From positions 248,001 to 312,000 of the forward strand of contig JADJRG010000029.1 in NCBI GenBank assembly GCA_016712315.1: DNA of 64,000 nucleotides, in the 5' to 3' direction. Made by a program: the position numbers and the translations under genes. This stretch comes from Nannocystis sp. Lineage in GTDB: Bacteria > Myxococcota_A > Polyangia > Nannocystales > Nannocystaceae. Numbering within the stretch: the stretch's first letter is position 1; every line of letters begins with the position of its first letter. The notes under the pieces are model-generated. The model was given only the letters and a program-made list of their open reading frames with translations. It did no database searches and was not told the DNA's origin. Positions 1 to 10,206 of the stretch are shown one piece after another.

Positions 1-687
1 GGGATCGCGACCCGCGATCACCGTTTGTCCGCGACCAGCTCGACGGCGGCGCTGCTCGAGCTGGTCAGAGCGCTGAATGAGGATCCCGCGGTCGACGGGA
101 TCTTGGTGCAGTTGCCGCTGCCGGCTGGGATCGACGCGGAGGCGGTGCTCTTGGCGATCGATCCTCGCAAGGACGTCGACGGCTTTCACCCCGAGAACTT
201 GGGGCGCCTGATGGTCGGTCGGCCGCGCTTCGTGCCATGTACGCCGCAGGGGTGCATGCGCTTGTTGGCGGCAGCGGGGGCGGAGCTGCGCGGGCGGCGA
301 GCGCTGGTGATCGGTCGGTCGACGATCGTCGGCAAGCCGATGGCGCACCTGCTGCTCCAGGCGGACGCGACGGTGACGATCGCTCACTCACGCACCCAGC
401 ATCTCGCGCGCGAGGTGAGCATGGCAGAAGTGGTGATCGCCGCGGTGGGTCGTCCCGAGATGATCCGCGGGGAGTGGATCGCGCCGGGGGCGACCGTGAT
501 CGATGTGGGGATCAACCGGAGCGCGAACGGCGGACTGGTCGGCGACGTCGAATTTGCAGGCGCGAGGGCGCGCGCGCGGGCGATCACGCCGGTGCCAGGT
601 GGCGTCGGGCCGATGACGATCGCGTGCCTGCTGCGCAACTGCGTGGACGCGGCGACGTGGCGGGCGGGTCTCGCTCCGGCGCCCTAG
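1..687 (+). CDS. folD: FolD, methylenetetrahydrofolate dehydrogenase/cyclohydrolase (5' truncated)
   Basis: Bifunctional cytosolic enzyme that interconverts 5,10-methylene-, methenyl- and 10-formyl-tetrahydrofolate. The frame is open from base 1, so the N-terminal part, including the catalytic Lys region, lies outside the window. Visible family signatures are [20 protein letters not shown], the dinucleotide-binding stretch [16 protein letters not shown] and the C-terminal [15 protein letters not shown]. About 228 residues are present of a usual 280-300. The stop overlaps the 3' end of the convergent parB gene by 4 bases. Its product, 10-formyl-THF, is the substrate of PurH encoded further right. 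Confidence 0.96.
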   Translation, partial: GIATRDHRLSATSSTAALLELVRALNEDPAVDGILVQLPLPAGIDAEAVLLAIDPRKDVDGFHPENLGRLMVGRPRFVPCTPQGCMRLLAAAGAELRGRRALVIGRSTIVGKPMAHLLLQADATVTIAHSRTQHLAREVSMAEVVIAAVGRPEMIRGEWIAPGATVIDVGINRSANGGLVGDVEFAGARARARAITPVPGGVGPMTIACLLRNCVDAATWRAGLAPAP

Positions 688-1622
688 TCAGGCTCGTGGA
701 CGAGGAGCAGCCGTAGGAGGCGATCGAGGTCGTCGAGGGAGCTGTAGGGGATCTCGATCGTGCCGGCCTTCTGGCTGCGCTCGCGCAAGGAGACCTTGGC
801 GCCGAGCGCCCTGCGCAGTCGGACCTCGAGCTCGCGGACGATGATCGTGTGGCGCTCCGCGTCAGAGCCGGGCTCGGGGGCAGCGGGATCGGCCTCTTGG
901 TCGCGGAGGCGCTGACGGACCGCGCGCTCGACGGCACGCACGCTGAGGGCGTCGCGGATGACTTGGTCGGCGAGCTCGGACATGGCCGTGAGATCGTCGA
1001 GGCCGAGCAGAGCGCGGGCGTGGCCCATGCCGAGGCGGCCGTCGTGGACCATACCCTGGAGGCGCAGGGGTAGGCCGAGCAGGCGTAAGGTGTTGGCGAC
1101 GGTGCTGCGATCCTTGCCGATCCGCTCGGCGACTTGCTCTTGTGTGTAGCCCTTGATGTCCATGAGCTGGCGGAGCGCCTGCGCCTCCTCGATCGCGTCG
1201 AGGTCCTGGCGCTGGAGGTTCTCGATCATCGCGAGCTCGAGGCGCTCGCTCTCGGGGGCGTCGCGGATGATCGCCGGGACCTCGTGGAGGCCGGCGAGCT
1301 GGGCGGCTCGCCAGCGACGTTCGCCAGCGATGATCGTGTACTCGCCTGGCTCCCCGACGATCGGAGCGACGACGATCGGCTGGAGGATCCCGTGGTGACG
1401 GATGCTGTCGGCGAGCTCGCGGAGGCGATCGGCGTCGAAGCGTTTGCGCGGCTGTTCAGCGCCAGGACGTAGGGCTTCGATCGCGAGGATCCGCAGGCCG
1501 TGGGCGCTCGCGGTAGCGGGCAGGGCGGGGACGAGCGTGCTCTCGCGGCCCTCGCGAGCGCCGGGGATCAAGGCGCCGAGGCCGCGGCCGAGGGCGGAGC
1601 GCTTAGGGGCTTGCTGGCTCAC
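684..1622 (-). CDS. parB: ParB chromosome partitioning protein
   Basis: DNA-binding CTPase-type partition protein that loads at parS centromere sites near the origin. The 312 residues show the typical N-terminal [13 protein letters not shown] box, the ParB nuclease-like/CTP domain with [20 protein letters not shown], and the helix-turn-helix region ([20 protein letters not shown]). The C-terminal segment (about 265-312) fits the dimerisation domain. Its ATG overlaps the parA stop by 4 bases (1619-1622), so the two are co-translated. I found no canonical parS palindrome in the window, so the sites must lie elsewhere or diverge in sequence. Confidence 0.95.
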   Translation of the reverse strand: MSQQAPKRSALGRGLGALIPGAREGRESTLVPALPATASAHGLRILAIEALRPGAEQPRKRFDADRLRELADSIRHHGILQPIVVAPIVGEPGEYTIIAGERRWRAAQLAGLHEVPAIIRDAPESERLELAMIENLQRQDLDAIEEAQALRQLMDIKGYTQEQVAERIGKDRSTVANTLRLLGLPLRLQGMVHDGRLGMGHARALLGLDDLTAMSELADQVIRDALSVRAVERAVRQRLRDQEADPAAPEPGSDAERHTIIVRELEVRLRRALGAKVSLRERSQKAGTIEIPYSSLDDLDRLLRLLLVHEPD

Positions 1623-2437
1623 CGCTGCGCCCTCGCTTCCATTCGGGCGAGCATCTCGCTGGCGAGATCGAGGTAGGCCATCGCGCCTTTGCTCTCGATG
1701 TCATAGAGGATCGCCGGTTTACCGTGGCTGGGGCTCTCGCTGAGGCGGATATTTTGGGGGATCCGCGTGGTGAAGACATGCTCGGGGAAGTGGCGCTCGA
1801 CCTCCGAGACGACCTGCTGAGCGAGGTTGGTGCGGCGATCGTACATGCAGAAGACGATCCCCTCGATCGCGAGGCCAGGGTTGAACGCCTCGCGAACAGC
1901 CTCAATCGTGCCGTGGAGGGCGCCTAGGCCCTCGAGGGAGAAGTAACGCGCCTGCATCGGGATCAGGACGGCGTCAGCGGCGACGAGGGCGTTGAGGGTG
2001 AGCAGGCCGAGGGACGGGGGGCAGTCGAGGATGATGAAGTCCCAACGGGCGCGGGCCTCGGCGCGAGCGAGCGCGCGGGCGAGCACGGACTCGCGGCGGT
2101 CGACGGAGACCAGCTCGATCTCGGCGCCCGTGAGATCGGGGGAGGCGGCGATGACCGAGAGGGTGGGTAGCTCGGTCCCTTGGACGACGTCGTCGAGGTT
2201 CGCCTCGCCGAGGAGTAACTCGTACGTGCCGGCTATCACCTGGCCGCGGCCGTGACCGACCGAGGAGCTGGCGTTTCCCTGCGGATCGAGGTCGATGAGC
2301 AGCACCCGCCGCTCAGCCGCTGCGAGGCTGGCCGCGAGGTTGACGGCGGTGGTTGTCTTGCCTTCGCCGCCCTTTTGGTTGCTGATCGCGATGATGTGGC
2401 ACGTGCGCGGGGGGGCGTCCTTGGGCTCGTCGGGCAC
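1619..2437 (-). CDS. parA: ParA chromosome partitioning ATPase
   Basis: Walker-type ATPase that positions ParB-parS complexes on the nucleoid. The 272 residues contain the deviant Walker A loop KGGEGKTTTAVNLAA (most relatives have V where this has E, but both lysines are kept), DLDPQGNAS, and the Walker B-type stretch FIILDCPPSLGLLTLNAL. The short N-terminal tail before ISNQKGG is typical of chromosomal Soj/ParA. The chosen start is GTG at 2437: there is no Shine-Dalgarno sequence, but an AT-rich TAAATA lies 7 bases upstream, consistent with a leaderless message. First gene of the parA-parB operon. Confidence 0.95.
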   Translation of the reverse strand: MPDEPKDAPPRTCHIIAISNQKGGEGKTTTAVNLAASLAAAERRVLLIDLDPQGNASSSVGHGRGQVIAGTYELLLGEANLDDVVQGTELPTLSVIAASPDLTGAEIELVSVDRRESVLARALARAEARARWDFIILDCPPSLGLLTLNALVAADAVLIPMQARYFSLEGLGALHGTIEAVREAFNPGLAIEGIVFCMYDRRTNLAQQVVSEVERHFPEHVFTTRIPQNIRLSESPSHGKPAILYDIESKGAMAYLDLASEMLARMEARAQR

Positions 2438-2444
2438 GCGCGAC

Positions 2445-2450
2445 TATTTA
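2445..2450 (-). promoter_or_regulatory. -10-like element for parA, leaderless arrangement
   Basis: TAAATA (overlapping AATAGT) ends 7 bases before the parA GTG, with no Shine-Dalgarno sequence between. It lacks the final T of the usual TANNNT, so this is one of the weaker members of the set. Confidence 0.4.
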
Positions 2451-2576
2451 CCAGGGGGGGCGCTCCAGAGCACGGTTGCGACCAGGTAATCTGGGGTGGT
2501 TTTTTGCCTACATGTCGGCTCTCAGATACTCGTGAGGGCGTGGCCGCTGGCCAAGCCTTCGTTTCAGGAGAGCAGG

Positions 2577-2741
2577 ATGCATTACTACCGCGACAGCTTC
2601 ACCACGTTCGCAGAGTTCAAGCGGGAGTCCTTCCACGATCGGGAAGAGCTCGGCAAAGATGAGCTCGAGCTCCTCCACGAGTTGGACGACGAAGAGCGCT
2701 TCGATCGGCGTCCACGGGGCCGCCGAGCCTCCTGGGATTGA
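2577..2741 (+). CDS. Small acidic conserved-looking protein, 54 aa
   Basis: I do not recognise the family. The ATG at 2577 is preceded by a good Shine-Dalgarno sequence (AGGAGAGCAGG), which favours it over a longer reading starting at 2496. The 54-residue product begins MHYYRDSFTTFAEFKRESF and is rich in Glu/Asp in the middle (KDELELLHELDDEERFD), ending with a basic tail (RRPRGRRASWD). There is no signal peptide or membrane segment. It is divergent from parA and ends 17 bases before the 3' end of the lamin-tail lipoprotein gene. The charge pattern suggests a small adaptor or nucleic-acid/protein-binding helix, but that is only a guess. Confidence 0.7.
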   Translation: MHYYRDSFTTFAEFKRESFHDREELGKDELELLHELDDEERFDRRPRGRRASWD

Positions 2742-2758
2742 CCCTCGGCCGCTAGCGT

Positions 2759-4165
2759 TCACTCGCTGCCAGGCGTAGGCGCGCCAAAGGACCACGACTC
2801 GGGGTGGTCTTCGGCGTCCGGAGCGGCGCGATGGAGAGGCTCCTCGATCGAGAGCGGGTGAGGCGCGGCGAGAGGGTCGGTCCAGGCGCGATAGGTCGAC
2901 ATCATGATGTCGTTGGAGTCGTGGAGCACGACCGGCTCGCTCGTCGAGAGGCCGGCGTTGGCGATGGTTGTGTCGTCTGTGGCGAGCACGAGGGCGCCGC
3001 CGGTGGGGCCTTGGTAGGTGTTGCCGACGATCAACGCGCGGCGGCCGGGTGCTAAGCAGGTCTCCGGGGCGCAGCCGCCGTCGCCGCTCCAATAGAGCAG
3101 CGGATCCTCACCAGGAGGGTCTTCAGCGAGCGCGTCGGCGATGGTCCAGCCAGCGAGATCGACCGGGTCAGCGCCGTAGTTGAGGATCTCGACGTACTCG
3201 AGGAACTTCTCAGAGTTGCCTGGGCCGGGCGGGTTGCTGAAGACCTCGACGATCGAGATCAAGACCTCTCCCTGAGGTTCATCCGTGGTTGGATCTCCAG
3301 CCTCCCCATCGGGGTCGCTCGGCATCGGCGGGGATCCTGGGCTTGGATCGCAGGGCACCCAATCCGCGGCGGTGTCTGTGTCGGGCCCGAGGGCGCTTCG
3401 GCAGAGCGCTTTACCGCTCATGGGGATGGTCGCGGGCGAGCCTTGCCATAGCGCCGGGTCGTCGTATGGAGCAGGGGACGGCGCGCCATAGATCACGGCG
3501 TCGAGCGGGTGCTCACCTGGCCCTTGGAGCATGACGGCGCCGTCAGCGTTACGTAGGCCCTCTCCGGTCGCGAAGGTGACGGTGATGAGGGCGCCATCGA
3601 CCTCGACGGTGGGTGACGCCGGGCCGTCCGCCTTGGTGTGGCGGCGGAGCAGGAGTACGCCGCCAGGCGGGAGATGGACCCCCGTGAGGCCGATCTCTCC
3701 GGCGCTGAGGCGCGGCCAGGAGCGCGCGTAGAGCACGAGATGCGTGAGATCGAGCTGGTCGTCGCTGACGTTCACCATCTCGATGTACTCGGGCGCGTCC
3801 GCGGCGCCGTCTTTGCCTGGGGGATCGGCGAGGAGCTCCGTCAGGCGCAGTCCGCTGAGATCTGGGAGAGGACGATCGTCCGCGCCGGATGTGTCGTCCG
3901 CGGAGGTGGTCTCGCCCGTCGCGCTCGTCGCGCTTGTCGCCGTGGTCGTCGAACTCGAGGTACCGGTGGTGCTGGCGCTCGTAGTGCCGCCGAAGGAGGT
4001 CTGAGGCAGCTCGAGATCCGGCGGCCAGGTGAGCCCGTAATCGTCCGGATCCGAGGTCGTGCTGGTCAAAGAGTCGCCCTCGATCGCCGGGAGGTTGAGG
4101 CAGCTAGCGAGCAGCGTCGCCGCGAGGATGATCGTTGTGTGGGTCTGGAGTTGAGTTGGCTTCAC
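2759..4165 (-). CDS. Lipoprotein with two lamin-tail-like domains
   Basis: Exported 468-residue lipoprotein. The N-terminus has a signal peptide with a lipobox-like LLASC (Cys about residue 22). A low-complexity Ser/Thr/Gly/Asp linker (about 60-95) follows, of the kind frequent on myxobacterial surface lipoproteins. Two Ig-like lamin-tail domains can be read: about 105-250 (LRLTELLADPPG...PEYIEMVNVSDDQLDL) and about 305-460 (ISIVEVFSNPPG...LEYVEILNYGADPVDLAGWTI). Such domains usually mediate surface or extracellular interactions; no enzymatic motif is present. The start is GTG at 4165, without a clear Shine-Dalgarno sequence. Divergent from lon. Confidence 0.85.
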   Translation of the reverse strand: MKPTQLQTHTTIILAATLLASCLNLPAIEGDSLTSTTSDPDDYGLTWPPDLELPQTSFGGTTSASTTGTSSSTTTATSATSATGETTSADDTSGADDRPLPDLSGLRLTELLADPPGKDGAADAPEYIEMVNVSDDQLDLTHLVLYARSWPRLSAGEIGLTGVHLPPGGVLLLRRHTKADGPASPTVEVDGALITVTFATGEGLRNADGAVMLQGPGEHPLDAVIYGAPSPAPYDDPALWQGSPATIPMSGKALCRSALGPDTDTAADWVPCDPSPGSPPMPSDPDGEAGDPTTDEPQGEVLISIVEVFSNPPGPGNSEKFLEYVEILNYGADPVDLAGWTIADALAEDPPGEDPLLYWSGDGGCAPETCLAPGRRALIVGNTYQGPTGGALVLATDDTTIANAGLSTSEPVVLHDSNDIMMSTYRAWTDPLAAPHPLSIEEPLHRAAPDAEDHPESWSFGAPTPGSE

Positions 4166-4297
4166 GCCTTGCGGGTCGGCTGTGCTCGACCGCTGTTGCA
4201 GGGCATGCTCACTGTTGTGCGGAAGAGCACCTCGGGATCACCTCTCGCTGCGCCGATCGGGCAAGAGAAGGCCGCGGCGCGCGCGAAGATTGGCCGG

Positions 4298-4325
4298 TTG
4301 ACAGGCTAGCGGCCGGTGATACGGT
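4298..4325 (+). promoter_or_regulatory. Probable sigma70-type promoter of lon
   Basis: TTGACA at 4298-4303, 16-base spacer, TACGGT at 4320-4325. The lon GTG is only 12 bases downstream and no Shine-Dalgarno sequence is visible, so the leader would be about five bases. Confidence 0.5.
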
Positions 4326-4337
4326 TGCGGCCACGTT

Positions 4338-6731
4338 GTGACTGAGACCCCTTCATTTTCGCCTGGAACCGTGGTCAAGGGCGAATCTCCGGCGATCCCG
4401 GAGGTTCTTTCGCTCCTGCCGTTGCGCAATTCTGTGCTCTTCCCGGGGTCGATCATCCCGATCGACGTCGGCCGCCCGAAGTCCGTGCGCTTGATCGAGG
4501 AGGCGATCGCCAACGAGCGCCCGATCATCGGCATCGTCACCCAGCGCGACGCTCGGATCGAGGAGCCGTCTGAGGACGACATCTACGACGTCGGTTCGGC
4601 GGCGCGGATCCTCAAGGTGATCAAGCTCGCGAAGGACAACTACAGCGTGATCCTCCAGGGTGTCGCGCGGATCCGCATCGAGCGGATCGTCGGCGATGAG
4701 CCCTTCCTGCGCGCGCGGGTCAGCGAGCTCGCTGACGTGGTGAGCGACGAGATCGAGTGCGAGGCGTTGACGCTGAACATTAAGGACATCGCGAAGAAAT
4801 TGATCGCGCTGGTCCCAGATCTGCCTCGCGAGGCCGCGGCGTTGCTCGACAGCGTGAGCGACCCGGGGCAAGTGGCGGATCTCGTGATGTCGAACCTCGA
4901 CATCGAGATCCACGAGAAGCAGGACGTGCTCACCACGAACCACGTGCAGGAGCGGCTGCGCAAGGTCCTGACGCTGCTGACCCGGCAGCTCGAGATCCTC
5001 AAGGTTCGCGAGCGCATTAACTCGCAGGTGCAGGAGGAGATGGGCCACAGCCAGCGCGAGTATGTGCTCCGACAGCAGCTCAAGGCGATCAAGGGGGAGC
5101 TCGGCGAGATCGACGACGACGGCGGCGATGTCGAGGAGTTCCAGCGAAAGATCGCCGAGGCCAAGATGCCGGAGGAGACCGAGAAGGTCGCCCGCAAGCA
5201 GCTCGACCGCTTGAAGTCGATGCAGCCATCGAGCGCCGAGTACACGGTCACGCGTACGTACCTCGAGTGGCTCACGGACCTGCCGTGGTCGATCACGACG
5301 GAGGACCAGCTCGACATCGGCACCGTGCGTGAGGTGCTGAACGAGGACCACTACGATCTCGAGAAGGTGAAGAAGCGGATCCTCGAGTACATGGCGGTGC
5401 TGAAGCTCAACGCCTCGAAGAAGGGGCCGATCCTCTGCCTGCTCGGGCCTCCCGGCGTCGGTAAGACCTCGCTCGGCAAGAGCATCGCGCGGGCGATCGG
5501 CCGTAAATTCGTGCGGATCAGCCTCGGTGGTGTGCGTGATGAGGCCGAGATCCGTGGTCACCGGCGGACGTACGTCGGCTCGCTTCCGGGGCGGATTATC
5601 CAAGGGATCAAGCGCGCCGGGACGAGTAACCCGGTGATCGTGCTGGATGAGATCGATAAGCTCGGCCACGACTTCCGCGGCGATCCCGGCTCTGCGCTGC
5701 TCGAGGTGCTCGATCCTGAGCAGAACCACACGTTCAGCGATCACTACTTGGAGGTCTCTTTTGACCTGTCCAAGGTGATGTTCATCGCCACCGCGAACTA
5801 CATCGACCCGATCCCGCCAGCGCTCAAGGATCGCCTGGAGATCCTCCGGTTACCGGGTTACACGCGCCAAGAGAAGCTAGCGATCGCGCGTCGCTTCCTC
5901 CTGCCTAAGCAGATCAGCGAGCACGGGCTCGAGGGCGGCCAGGTCGCGATCTCGTTCACGAACGAGGGCCTGCTCGAGGTGATCGACAGCTACACTCACG
6001 AGGCCGGGGTGCGGAACCTCGAGCGCGAGATCTCGGCGATTGTCCGCGGGATCGCGGTGAAGGTGGTCGAGGGCGAGCTCTCCGGTCCGGTTGAGATCGG
6101 CGTGAGCTCCGTGCACGAGTACTTGGGTCCGCAGAAGTTCCTGCCCGAGGTCGCCGATCGGACGGCCGAGCCCGGTGTGGCGACGGGCCTCGCGTGGACC
6201 CCGGTTGGTGGTGAGATCATGTTCGTCGAGGCGACTCGGATGCCCGGCAAGGGCGGGCTGATGCTCACCGGTCAGCTCGGCGACGTGATGAAGGAGTCGG
6301 CTCAGGCGGCGATGAGCTACGTGAAGAGCCACCTGAGCGAGCTGGGGATCGAGACCTCCGCGGTCGAGAGCGCCGATATCCACGTGCATGTGCCCGCGGG
6401 GGCGATCCCCAAGGATGGGCCTTCGGCTGGAGTGGCGATGTTCTCGGCGATCACGTCGCTGCTGACGAAGATGTGCGTGCGGCCGGACGTGGCGATGACC
6501 GGGGAGATCACGCTGCGCGGTCTCGTCCTGCCGGTCGGCGGGATCAAGGAGAAGATGCTCGCGGCGCATCGGGCCGGGATCAAGCGGATCGTCCTGCCCG
6601 AGCGCAACGAGAAGGACGTCGTCGATGTGCCCGAGGAGATCCGCCAAGAGATGGAGATCCTTTACGTCAAGAACGTGATGGACGTCTTCGACCGGGTCCT
6701 CGTCCACGCCGATGACGCGAGCTCCGAGTGA
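4338..6731 (+). CDS. lon: Lon ATP-dependent protease
   Basis: Homo-oligomeric AAA+ Ser protease degrading damaged and regulatory proteins in the cytosol. The 797 residues match the usual LonA length. An N-terminal substrate domain (LLPLRNSVLFPGSIIPI) is followed by a helical/coiled segment. The AAA+ module has Walker A GPPGVGKTSLGKS at about 370 and VLDEIDKLG as Walker B. The C-terminal protease domain holds catalytic Ser696 in PKDGPSAG and Lys near 738 in GGIKEKMLAAHRAGI. The start codon is GTG. Myxobacteria often carry two Lon paralogues (LonV and LonD/BsgA); which one this is cannot be told from sequence context alone. It is followed by dnaK, another proteostasis gene. Confidence 0.97.
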   Translation: MTETPSFSPGTVVKGESPAIPEVLSLLPLRNSVLFPGSIIPIDVGRPKSVRLIEEAIANERPIIGIVTQRDARIEEPSEDDIYDVGSAARILKVIKLAKDNYSVILQGVARIRIERIVGDEPFLRARVSELADVVSDEIECEALTLNIKDIAKKLIALVPDLPREAAALLDSVSDPGQVADLVMSNLDIEIHEKQDVLTTNHVQERLRKVLTLLTRQLEILKVRERINSQVQEEMGHSQREYVLRQQLKAIKGELGEIDDDGGDVEEFQRKIAEAKMPEETEKVARKQLDRLKSMQPSSAEYTVTRTYLEWLTDLPWSITTEDQLDIGTVREVLNEDHYDLEKVKKRILEYMAVLKLNASKKGPILCLLGPPGVGKTSLGKSIARAIGRKFVRISLGGVRDEAEIRGHRRTYVGSLPGRIIQGIKRAGTSNPVIVLDEIDKLGHDFRGDPGSALLEVLDPEQNHTFSDHYLEVSFDLSKVMFIATANYIDPIPPALKDRLEILRLPGYTRQEKLAIARRFLLPKQISEHGLEGGQVAISFTNEGLLEVIDSYTHEAGVRNLEREISAIVRGIAVKVVEGELSGPVEIGVSSVHEYLGPQKFLPEVADRTAEPGVATGLAWTPVGGEIMFVEATRMPGKGGLMLTGQLGDVMKESAQAAMSYVKSHLSELGIETSAVESADIHVHVPAGAIPKDGPSAGVAMFSAITSLLTKMCVRPDVAMTGEITLRGLVLPVGGIKEKMLAAHRAGIKRIVLPERNEKDVVDVPEEIRQEMEILYVKNVMDVFDRVLVHADDASSE

Positions 6732-6751
6732 TGACGCGCGGGGCTGCTCGA

Positions 6752-6770
6752 GGCGGTCCTTAGGACCGCC
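6752..6770. repeat. Perfect 19-base palindrome between lon and dnaK
   Basis: GGCGGTCCTTAGGACCGCC: 9-base arms around a single central T. It lies 21 bases after the lon stop and about 30 bases before a TTGACA box upstream of dnaK. It is not followed by a T-run, so it may be an operator rather than an intrinsic terminator. It does not match CIRCE. Confidence 0.6.
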
Positions 6771-6802
6771 GGGCGCGAGTCAGCTCACGAATTTTGGCTC
6801 GA

Positions 6803-6831
6803 TTGACACCTGAATATCGAGACTTACCCTC
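6803..6831 (+). promoter_or_regulatory. Possible dnaK promoter
   Basis: TTGACA at 6803-6808 has no convincing -10 hexamer at normal spacing (TTACCC after 15 bases, ACCCTC after 17). The CCCT-containing right half could instead suit a heat-shock sigma factor. The assignment is tentative. Confidence 0.3.
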
Positions 6832-6862
6832 CGCCCAGACTTCGAAAGGAACGACGAGCTTC

Positions 6863-8773
<1,911 letters not shown>

Positions 8774-8798
8774 CCACACGTGGCTCCATGCGGAGCGC

Positions 8799-8842
8799 GG
8801 CGCGGGCCAGCCCTTCGAGGGTTGAGCCCGCGCCTTCTGTTT
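8799..8842 (+). terminator. Intrinsic terminator after dnaK
   Basis: A perfect 9-base stem GGCGCGGGC/GCCCGCGCC encloses a second small hairpin (CCCTTCGAGGG) and is followed by TTCTGTTT. It sits 26 bases after the dnaK stop. Confidence 0.85.
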
Positions 8843-8863
8843 GGTGGCCTCCGCGAGGGAGAT

Positions 8864-8869
8864 TATGCT
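8864..8869 (+). promoter_or_regulatory. -10 element of the mepA-like gene, leaderless arrangement
   Basis: TATGCT followed by 7 bases and then ATG 8877. It supports the ATG at 8877 rather than 8865. Confidence 0.55.
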
Positions 8870-8876
8870 GACCGGT

Positions 8877-9740
8877 ATGCGCGGCCTCTGGGCGCTGGTC
8901 TGCGGCGGTGCGCTCGTGGTGGGCGTGGCCGGCTGCGCGGGCCCCAACCTGTGGACAGATGGCACGAGCGTATCGACGGGCACGTCGAACCGCGGCCGGC
9001 TCCGTCGCCCTGCGCGCCTGCCGACGGAGGGGGTCGGGTACAAGGTCCCGACTCGGTGGTCGGACCGCGGCTTCAACTATGGCGTGGATGAGCTGGTGGC
9101 GGCGATCCAACGGGCCGCGCGGGCGGTGCGCGGCGGTTCACGGCGCGTGATCCTCGGCGTCGCGGATCTCAGCCCGCTCGCGGGCGGGCGCTCAAAATGG
9201 CACAGCAGCCACCAGAGCGGGCGTGACGTGGATCTTCTCTTCTACACGACCGACGCCGAAGGGGTCGTGATGCCGCCTCCAGAGGAGGAGATGATCCGCT
9301 TCGACGGTGAGGGCAAGCCCTTCGCTTCGAAGCGGGTCACCTACACTGAGGAGGGGTGGGAGAAGCGTCGCTTTGATACGGCGCGCAACTGGCGGCTCAT
9401 CGAGGCCTTCCTCGTCGACCCAGAGATCCGGGTGCATTGGATCTTCATCAGCAACCCGCTGCGGCAGCGCCTGGTCGAGCACGCGCGACGGAGCGAGCGG
9501 CCTGAGTGGGTGGTCGCCTTGGCCGAGGTGGTGATGCGTCAGCCGGGTGACGCGCCGCCGCATGATGATCACCTCCACCTCCGGATCTTCTGCTCGCGGA
9601 GCGATCGTTTCCATGGCTGCGCCGACCGCGGGCCAATCTGGCAGCACGAGAAGAAGTCGTACAAGTACGGCGGCCCGGAGCGCTACGATCCGGTCGCGTG
9701 GCGACTCATCGCGGCTACGCCGATCCTCGGGATGCCCTGA
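8877..9740 (+). CDS. mepA: MepA-like penicillin-insensitive murein endopeptidase, lipoprotein
   Basis: Zn2+-dependent endopeptidase (peptidase family M74) that cleaves D-Ala-mDAP crosslinks in peptidoglycan, acting in the periplasm. From ATG 8877 (287 aa) the product starts with a clean lipoprotein signal peptide ending VAGC. The metal ligands are visible in HSSHQSGRDVDLLF (His and Asp) and DDHLHLRIFC (His). A longer start at ATG 8865 has a GAGGGAG Shine-Dalgarno-like sequence and cannot be excluded; the 7-base TATGCT-to-ATG spacing favours 8877. The gene is monocistronic, between the dnaK terminator and a long intergenic region. Confidence 0.88.
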   Translation: MRGLWALVCGGALVVGVAGCAGPNLWTDGTSVSTGTSNRGRLRRPARLPTEGVGYKVPTRWSDRGFNYGVDELVAAIQRAARAVRGGSRRVILGVADLSPLAGGRSKWHSSHQSGRDVDLLFYTTDAEGVVMPPPEEEMIRFDGEGKPFASKRVTYTEEGWEKRRFDTARNWRLIEAFLVDPEIRVHWIFISNPLRQRLVEHARRSERPEWVVALAEVVMRQPGDAPPHDDHLHLRIFCSRSDRFHGCADRGPIWQHEKKSYKYGGPERYDPVAWRLIAATPILGMP

Positions 9741-9811
9741 CCAGGAGATCTCCCTGTCGACGCGCATTCTTGCGCACCGGTGGTGTGAGGCGCGCTTGGA
9801 GGTGAGCCCGG

Positions 9812-9832
9812 GCGATCGTTTGAATCGATCGC
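9812..9832. repeat. Inverted repeat downstream of the mepA-like gene
   Basis: GCGATCG, a 7-base loop, CGATCGC. No T-tract follows, so terminator function is uncertain. Confidence 0.4.
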
Positions 9833-9852
9833 GCTGCTGATCGGAGTTGAGG

Positions 9853-9904
9853 GTGATCTCCCTGAGATCTCGCGAGGTGATCTCGGTGATGAGATCTCGC
9901 CGAG
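9853..9904. repeat. Imperfect tandem repeat with palindromic GAGATCTC cores
   Basis: Two adjacent units (9853-9876 and 9877-9904), each starting GTGATCTC and containing the palindrome GAGATCTCGC. A further GAGATCTCC occurs near 9745. Confidence 0.5.
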
Positions 9905-10054
9905 GCATTGCGACGCGATCGGTGGTGGGTCTGTACCGATGTTCAGAGAAGCCGCGAACTCGGGCGTCACGAGGCGACTGCGCTACGGATCGCGGGCGCG
10001 TGAGGCTCGGTGGTCGACCGCGAGAAGCACACGATCGAGGCGGATCACTGAACG

Positions 10055-10103
10055 GTAAAGCAGTGCGTTGGGCCAGTGAAAGTTGCCTTCTTGATGTGAA
10101 AGT
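10055..10103 (+). repeat. GTGAAAGT direct repeats, 20-base period
   Basis: GTGAAAGT occurs at 10076-10083 and again at 10096-10103, each followed by similar TGC/CTTC sequence. A weaker GTAAAG is at 10055. The spacing of about two helical turns looks like an operator array. Confidence 0.45.
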
Positions 10104-10206
10104 GCTTCCTCGGATCTACTGAGTGGACTACATTGCTTTCCGCGGTGAGCATCGATCGTCCGAGACGATCAAGTCGCGCCGACTCCACCCGTCCTCCCGA
10201 TCCCCG

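Larger units (their letters stand above)
9741..10206. other. Long intergenic region with several repeat elements
   Basis: No convincing gene is seen here. It holds a GCGATCG/CGATCGC inverted repeat (9812-9832, possible weak terminator of the mepA-like gene), a tandem GAGATCTC-containing repeat (9853-9904) and GTGAAAG direct repeats spaced about 20 bases (10055-10103). Its 3' part is probably the control region of the MerR-like gene. Confidence 0.55.

Noticed and set aside
1..3000. parS centromere near parAB
   Set aside because: I looked for the CACGTG-centred palindrome flanked by GTTTC/GAAAC arms and found none; CACGTG hexamers elsewhere lack the arms.
4353..5744. 463-codon open frame antisense to lon
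   Set aside because: Shadow of the lon codons; Arg/Asp/His-rich low-complexity translation without any family motif.
6752..6770. CIRCE operator for HrcA upstream of dnaK
   Set aside because: The palindrome does not contain TTAGCACTC or GAGTGCTAA and lacks the 9-base spacer.
8865..8876. ATG 8865 as the mepA-like start
   Set aside because: It has a GAGGGAG upstream, but this would place the TATGCT element across the start codon; 8877 gives a better signal peptide and the same promoter spacing as other genes. Not fully excluded.
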